DNA of 36,918 bases from Candidatus Cloacimonadota bacterium (GTDB lineage: Bacteria > Cloacimonadota > Cloacimonadia > Cloacimonadales > Cloacimonadaceae): positions 80,546 to 117,463 of the forward strand of contig JAAYEF010000027.1 in the NCBI GenBank assembly GCA_012728875.1. The letters run 5' to 3'. The position numbers and the translations under genes are program-made. This document shows positions 34,201-36,918 of this stretch, in pieces (positions within the stretch are counted from its first letter, which is position 1; every line of letters starts with the position of its first letter). The notes beneath the pieces are model-generated. The model was not told the DNA's origin. It ran no database searches and worked only from the letters and a program-made list of their open reading frames with translations.

Positions 34201-35344
34201 GTCCAGAGCTGTCTTGCGCGGACAGGATGCGGAATATGCCACCATCCACGGTCCTTTTGATGACATGCACATCTGGGCGGAAATCCTGGTGAGCGATGCC
34301 AGCATCGTTTATCCGCCCAAGACCAGCAACCTTTTGAACCTGATCTACAGCCTGCGCGGAAGCTTTGCCAAGGCTCCCGTCAAGGATGAGGAAGCCCTGC
34401 CGCTGCCCTTCACCCTGGATCTGCTTGTGATCGCGCAAGACAATGTGAAATATGCCACTTATCCCACAAGTTTCCTGCTGCTTCCGGGCGGTTATATGCG
34501 CATCTTTTATGATGGCCACCGCTTCCTGCCCCAGGAATCCAGCCTCACCTCCGAGCAGGGAAACATGGATTTCTTTGGCACAAAATTCACCATGGAACAG
34601 CTTGATTTCAACATCTCCGGCAGCCAGAAAGTGGTGACGATCAACGGCTCCCTCACCCACGAAAGTGCGGATGGGACCCTCATCACCCTGAAGGTGGATT
34701 CAGACATGGATGAGCCGCAGGAATCCATCCTCAAGCGTGTGCGCTTCAGCCTGGACAGCGACAATCCGGACGACCGCTCCACCGCCAGCATCCTGGGCAG
34801 AATGCGCTACAACGCCAGCTCCGAACAGCTTTCCGCCACCCAACAGGGCAACCTTTTGCAGGACGAAGCCCTCAGCCTCATCAGCGAAAACCTGAATACA
34901 TCCATCATTTCGCCCATCCTCTATCCGCTGGAAAACAACATCCGCCGTCTGCTGAAACTGGACGATTTCAGCGTGCGCGCCGGGTTCATCCAAAACCTTT
35001 TCATGGAATATTCCACCGACCCGAACAAGCTGGCGGACTACACCGACATGAACCACTTCATGCGGAATATCTCCCAATTCAGTTCGTCCATCCTGCTGAA
35101 CAACCTCTCCATCCGAGCCAGTAAATATCTGGGACGCAAGTTTTTCCTGGATTACAGCCTCACGCTTCAGGAAGCCACAAACCTGCAAAACCAAACCGAG
35201 ATCGTTGTTTCGCACGACAGCTCTCTGCGTTGGTATTTGCCCCACCAATTCCGCCTGGCATACAGCCTCAAATATGAACCCCGGCAGGAGCAGGTCACCC
35301 ACGGTTTGATGCTGCAGCGCTCCTTCAAATTCTGGGGAATATAA
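31265..35344 (+). CDS. tamB: giant AsmA/TamB-family protein (DUF490) bridging inner and outer membranes
   Basis: A 1359-residue protein with an N-terminal membrane anchor (about residues 6-27, RRFLTFILILLGINTLFFVSWYAF region) and a long periplasmic beta-groove region built of alternating hydrophobic strands. The C-terminal DUF490/TamB domain contains ASILGRMRYNASSEQL, GNLLQDEALSLISENLN and, near the end, LFMEYSTDPNKLADY. Relatives (TamB, YhdP, YdbH) carry phospholipids across the periplasm or assist outer-membrane protein insertion. It sits with Lol genes, which fits outer-membrane building. A BamA/TamA partner is not in the window. The ATG at 31265 has GAGG 5 nt upstream. The end coordinate follows from the TAA after FWGI. 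Confidence 0.88.
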   Translation: MRRSRRFLTFILILLGINTLFFVSWYAFDVQGRVKKLAEREVGKALKGDFKIGSFSISDRQIYAQNLSFAAADSSLNFRVEDAHVRYNLLRFIFSGFRIRNLANHVEIDGADIDYLLIPDPTKPKKKFEFPDLLPFFNNLSLTNSSLSLQGKIPLNIGGEGSLEFSEKFRNIELKVINTKVSTASLTALGAGGASLKADAVLDKGHLISSNIDLHGYKPEYLSHPQFTNVAALLDLSAKLSQAQKDAELELTAELSLRDLSAFVMGQYPLRIQRLDFNTRNGNFKAILAQSTLGNSSASGEIRGRGLPQKPVFDPSQLDLKLDLGMLGSGMAGSVNAGLLLQGSLEEPELDLVAFSDQISVSGQNIKKIDLRANYYSDSVDLDIRNAVWENQRVSLDGIFAVKERKLTGRLQTSPVNLAPQEMKVTASADLELNFYETIPEIRAQILSLDFAKDDMNFTALQGYANLYPLSTETKQNLYLDVALSSPLGADLELIGDISDGSYLLDADLRNLDLAQAWPQRTLDQYHPFLSGEVSAFLSGSQTVFSGLLGVELKKGLKVNANLDLIGAYDLAKEEGSLSLNVPTGSFNNQPLTLELIALLKERSLKISSLKLNNQHLAKGTFDLAKPEDLEFELMLTDLNSEEISGYFPDLNLPEINGASVTAKYSNRESEILDAVFSVRELKIPGLRPLSANLSLKGDPQHTDIRGGIRNQSTQLLALAGDAALAENWTLRLNALATDMDMAGLMESTLAEGLISGNVGIVINDVLNPQRNITYDARLMSNNLNIPGLASFDEVLVSLAQTDNLLIVETLDVKTKQFGTVTGSGALDYNVITNKVFDGEHTLDLQAEGLLFEWLDSNYDYVRNASGKTNLAISLRALEEQLTVQSGKLVISDGYLVLDEQPEDIRNIAIDADIVNNQVFFNTISAQMGNGVLTAHNRFEEDTGSHFKLGMLDLGTLLVKIDEPGILLHVPEISPPRSKSRAVLRGQDAEYATIHGPFDDMHIWAEILVSDASIVYPPKTSNLLNLIYSLRGSFAKAPVKDEEALPLPFTLDLLVIAQDNVKYATYPTSFLLLPGGYMRIFYDGHRFLPQESSLTSEQGNMDFFGTKFTMEQLDFNISGSQKVVTINGSLTHESADGTLITLKVDSDMDEPQESILKRVRFSLDSDNPDDRSTASILGRMRYNASSEQLSATQQGNLLQDEALSLISENLNTSIISPILYPLENNIRRLLKLDDFSVRAGFIQNLFMEYSTDPNKLADYTDMNHFMRNISQFSSSILLNNLSIRASKYLGRKFFLDYSLTLQEATNLQNQTEIVVSHDSSLRWYLPHQFRLAYSLKYEPRQEQVTHGLMLQRSFKFWGI

Positions 35345-35352
35345 TAAAAGCT

Positions 35353-35380
35353 TTGACAAAATACCCGCTTTGTAAATTGT
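35353..35380 (+). promoter_or_regulatory. candidate promoter of the pilin-like gene
   Basis: The 14-mer TTGACAAAATACCC (35353-35366) carries a perfect -35. The -10 is weak (AATTGT at 16 bp spacing, or TAAATT at 14). The hexamer ends 53 nt before the ATG at 35412. Confidence 0.5.
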
Positions 35381-35411
35381 GAAAAAAAAGATGAAAGTCT
35401 GGGAGGATAAG

Positions 35412-35933
35412 ATGTCCGATACACAGAAAAAAGATAAAGAAACCAAAGTGACAGAACCGGCTCCAAAGCCTGCACCCAAGCAGGAAGCGGCGCCCGCTGT
35501 CAAAAAATCCGGCAGCCGCCTGGGGCTCATCGAAATTCTGATTTTCCTGCTGATCGCCGGCGTCATTTTCATTTTCGTTTTTGGAATGAAGCAAATGCAG
35601 ATCGAGAAAGCTCAGGAAGCCGCTCTGCTTGCCAAGTTTGAACAAGTGTTTCCCCATTTTGAGGATATTGCCGCCAAAGCAAAGGTCTTGAAACAGCAGG
35701 ATGACTTTGGAGATTGGCCTCCAAACCTCGAATTTATCGATGATCCAAAGAATTTCAACACCGCGGAATTTGAGTTCGAATGGCTGGATAACGGTCAGGT
35801 GAAAATGACCACCACCAAGGAATTCGGGCGCGAAGGAATTGTGGTTTTCTACGATGTGGAAAGCGATTCCTATTCCATCGAAGACCCCGATCCCACAGCC
35901 AAACCCGCCATCAAATACACCTGGCTGGAATAG
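35412..35933 (+). CDS. unrecognised single-pass membrane protein with pilin-like layout
   Basis: A 173-residue protein that I do not recognise. The first 37 residues are rich in Lys, Pro and Ala (PAPKPAPKQEAAPAVKK) and presumably cytoplasmic. The single hydrophobic helix SRLGLIEILIFLLIAGVIFIFVF is built like a type IV pilin or pseudopilin start (LIEIL followed by a long helix), and is followed by an amphipathic stretch (QIEKAQEAALLAKFEQVF) and a small beta-rich domain ending in ATKPAIKYTWLE-like sequence. There is no clear prepilin cleavage Gly at the expected place and the leader would be unusually long. The ATG at 35412 has GGAGG 5-6 nt upstream; an in-frame GTG at 35379 is less likely. A terminator follows. 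Confidence 0.65.
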   Translation: MSDTQKKDKETKVTEPAPKPAPKQEAAPAVKKSGSRLGLIEILIFLLIAGVIFIFVFGMKQMQIEKAQEAALLAKFEQVFPHFEDIAAKAKVLKQQDDFGDWPPNLEFIDDPKNFNTAEFEFEWLDNGQVKMTTTKEFGREGIVVFYDVESDSYSIEDPDPTAKPAIKYTWLE

Positions 35934-35958
35934 AAGCTCAGTTTTAACCCCATGAAGC

Positions 35959-35990
35959 AATCCCGTCTCATTTGGGGCGGGATTTTTTTT
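35959..35990 (+). terminator. terminator after the pilin-like gene
   Basis: AATCCCG at 35959-35965 pairs with CGGGATT at 35978-35984, and an eight-T run follows. Confidence 0.85.
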
Positions 35991-35996
35991 GGTTCA

Positions 35997-36023
35997 CGCA
36001 GATTGCGCTGATTTCGCAGATTT
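35997..36023 (+). repeat. 9-nt-periodic repeat, three units
   Basis: CGCAGATTG, CGCTGATTT, CGCAGATTT in a row, the same design as 5406-5432, and likewise just downstream of a terminator. Confidence 0.7.
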
Positions 36024-36084
36024 TTTTGATAGATTAGGGATGCACAGGATTGGAACGATAAAAAGGGGATATGAAGTTGGGAAG

Positions 36085-36109
36085 GTTTTAGCGTTTTAGC
36101 GTGGGAGGT
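36085..36109 (+). repeat. 25-bp direct repeat, copy 1
   Basis: Identical over 25 bp to 36246-36270. It contains two tandem GTTTTAGC words followed by GTGGGAGGT. Confidence 0.8.
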
Positions 36110-36129
36110 GGTGATGGGCTTTTGGTTCC

Positions 36130-36169
36130 CGCAGATTGGCGCAGAAAAAAACGCGGATGGCGCAGAGGG
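36130..36169 (+). repeat. degenerate 9-nt-periodic repeat
   Basis: CGCAGATTG, CGCAGAAAA, CGCGGATGG, CGCAGAGGG, with one and three extra bases between the first units. Confidence 0.55.
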
Positions 36170-36190
36170 ATTCAAGCAGATATATTTTAT

Positions 36191-36226
36191 ACGGATGAAA
36201 CGGATTCTACAGATAGAACGGATGAG
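36191..36226 (+). repeat. four-unit 9-nt repeat, ACGGATGAA type
   Basis: ACGGATGAA, ACGGATTCT, ACAGATAGA, ACGGATGAG in perfect 9-nt register. Confidence 0.7.
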
Positions 36227-36243
36227 AACGTTTTGGCGTTTTA
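36227..36243 (+). repeat. 17-bp word, inverted copy of 5830-5846
   Basis: Exact reverse complement of 5830-5846. It adjoins the second 25-bp direct repeat. Confidence 0.7.
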
Positions 36244-36245
36244 AT

Positions 36246-36270
36246 GTTTTAGCGTTTTAGCGTGGGAGGT
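36246..36270 (+). repeat. 25-bp direct repeat, copy 2
   Basis: Identical to 36085-36109; the two starts are 161 bp apart. Confidence 0.8.
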
Positions 36271-36272
36271 TT

Positions 36273-36316
36273 ATCTGGGTTTATTTTCTAAAGGCGCAGG
36301 GCTGGGAAATGGTGAC
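36273..36316 (+). repeat. diverged 43-bp direct repeat, copy 1
   Basis: Aligns with 36375-36417 at about three quarters of positions, sharing TCTGGGTTT and GGGCTGGGA. Confidence 0.6.
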
Positions 36317-36374
36317 AGGGTTTCGTTTGCGGCTGGGGACTGGATCCCTCACGTGCGTTCGGGATGACGGGTCT

Positions 36375-36417
36375 GTCTGGGTTTGCATACTGAAGGGCGG
36401 GGCTGGGAGATGGCGAG
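36375..36417 (+). repeat. diverged 43-bp direct repeat, copy 2
   Basis: See 36273-36316. It leads directly into the hairpin array at 36419. Confidence 0.6.
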
Positions 36418-36418
36418 T

Positions 36419-36551
36419 CGGAGCACCGGTTTTAACCGGTCGGAGCCTCCGGATTTATCCGGTGAAAAGGGATGACGGTTTGTTTCATGTGCCAGATGAA
36501 TCTGGCACCAACGGCCGAATGAATTCGGCGTTCCAACGAGTTCTTCGCTGG
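36419..36551. repeat. tandem array of five small hairpins with different stems
   Basis: Hairpins: 36425-36440 (stem ACCGG, loop TTTTAA); 36449-36462 (stem CCGG, loop ATTTAT); 36489-36508 (stem GTGCCAG, loop ATGAAT); 36514-36529 (stem GCCGA, loop ATGAAT, extended outward by AAC/GTT); 36533-36551 (arms CCAACGA and TCGCTGG, one mismatch, loop GTTCT). Units 1 and 2 share the lead CGGAGC; units 4 and 5 share the frame CAACG...GGCGTTCC. Stems differ while pairing is kept. Confidence 0.8.
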
Positions 36552-36613
36552 CGTTCCGGGATGACAAATGTGACTCGGTTTGGCGTTCCCCGGGTCCCGT
36601 ATAAGGGGAATCG

Positions 36614-36655
36614 GTGAATTTAGAGAACTCGAAATCTCAAATTCTCCAAATTCAC
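36614..36655. repeat. 14-bp inverted repeat
   Basis: GTGAATTTAGAGAA (36614-36627) pairs with TTCTCCAAATTCAC (36642-36655) at 13 of 14 positions around a 14-nt loop. Confidence 0.75.
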
Positions 36656-36725
36656 AAATTCACCAGTCTTCACCCCCGGCAGTTTTGAGATAGAGGGAAT
36701 AAGCAAAAAACAAGAAAACAAGCTA

Positions 36726-36805
36726 AGATATAGATATATATAGTATATATAGTATATATATTATTATATAATTCAATATTTTTATATACTATATATATAA
36801 TATAG
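36726..36805. repeat. AT-only tract with 13-bp inverted repeats
   Basis: Almost purely A and T. TATATATAGTATA at 36735-36747, repeated 9 nt later at 36744-36756, is the reverse complement of TATACTATATATA at 36785-36797. Confidence 0.75.
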
Positions 36806-36907
36806 GTGGTAGTCATGGTTCTGGACTCCAGACTCTTAGCCATTATTCCTGTCTCCATTTGCAAAGCACCCACTTTTTCTCATCCGGGGCGGGGGTAAAG
36901 GAAATCT

Positions 36908-36918
36908 GTGAATTTGGA
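36908..36918 (+). repeat. third copy of the inverted-repeat arm, cut by window end
   Basis: GTGAATTTGGA is the exact complement of part of 36645-36655, so the element probably recurs beyond the edge. Confidence 0.55.

Larger units (their letters stand above)
35991..36918. other. repeat-dense non-coding island at the right edge
   Basis: About 930 bp without a supported gene. It contains every repeat class listed separately below. Short frames on both strands run through the repeats and look artificial. The three words GGGATGAC at 36361, 36470 and 36559 recur between units. The island continues past the window: the last 11 bases repeat an inverted-repeat arm. Confidence 0.7.

Noticed and set aside
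36309-36617. 102-codon + strand frame through the repeat island
   Set aside because: It reads through the hairpin array and direct repeats, with no ribosome site and no protein character.
35991-36660. CRISPR array
   Set aside because: Repeats differ in length and sequence, spacing is irregular, there are no unique spacers of constant size and no cas genes nearby.
36815-36898. 27-codon frame after GGTGG downstream of the AT tract
   Set aside because: The ribosome-site match is weak and the peptide is unremarkable; without homologues it cannot be supported.

Overview
The window (about 52% G+C in the genic part) looks like chromosome from an anaerobic, hydrogen-producing bacterium with an outer membrane. 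The evidence is a multi-subunit NAD-linked [FeFe]-hydrogenase, ADP-heptose genes (rfaE1, rfaE2), an OmpA protein, LolD with a Lol-type permease, and TamB. Gene content and protein style resemble Candidatus Cloacimonadota (WWE1). That placement is my recognition of the combination and rests on no marker-gene search.

Layout. (1) 1-5351, + strand: the end of a hydrogenase operon: HydB (5' end outside the window), HydC, a second NuoF-like flavoprotein and the catalytic HydA, closed by a strong terminator. (2) 5402-5910: repeat-bearing spacer with one doubtful reading frame. (3) 5911-6249, - strand: a small secreted superoxide-reductase-like protein. (4) 6392-20716, - strand: a 17-gene run read from der down to an S41 protease (der, plsY, purF, rfaE1, rfaE2, rseC-like, folB, folK, glmU-like, HIT, LytR_C, rsfS, argS, rimI, nadB, tmk, S41 protease). 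Most junctions are 1-32 bp overlaps, many of the ATGA/GTGA type, so it probably behaves as one transcription unit mixing translation, envelope, folate, purine and NAD functions. (5) 20923-23695: a secreted PAP2-type protein (+), a secreted GyrI-like effector-binding protein (-) and an OmpA porin (-), the last two with canonical promoters. (6) 24152-35344, + strand: a second compact operon: TatD nuclease, outer-membrane beta-barrel protein, RecJ-like DHH phosphoesterase, DGK1/SEC59-like CTP-dependent kinase, GT2 glycosyltransferase, Lol-type permease, LolD ATPase and giant TamB, i.e. mainly lipid and lipoprotein handling toward the outer membrane. (7) 35412-35933: a pilin-like single-pass membrane protein. 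(8) 35934-36918: nearly 1 kb of non-coding, repeat-dense DNA with 9-nt-periodic repeats, direct repeats, a tandem array of five different small hairpins, long inverted repeats and a very AT-rich tract. Pieces of the same repeat families occur at 5406-5846.

The least explained parts are the repeat island at the right edge, the second NuoF paralogue (its N-terminal domain has lost the 2Fe-2S cysteines and it has no ferredoxin tail), the GlmU-like protein that stops before the acetyltransferase part, and two small secreted proteins built from folds usually found in the cytoplasm. I saw no tRNA, rRNA, CRISPR array, integrase, transposase or phage gene.
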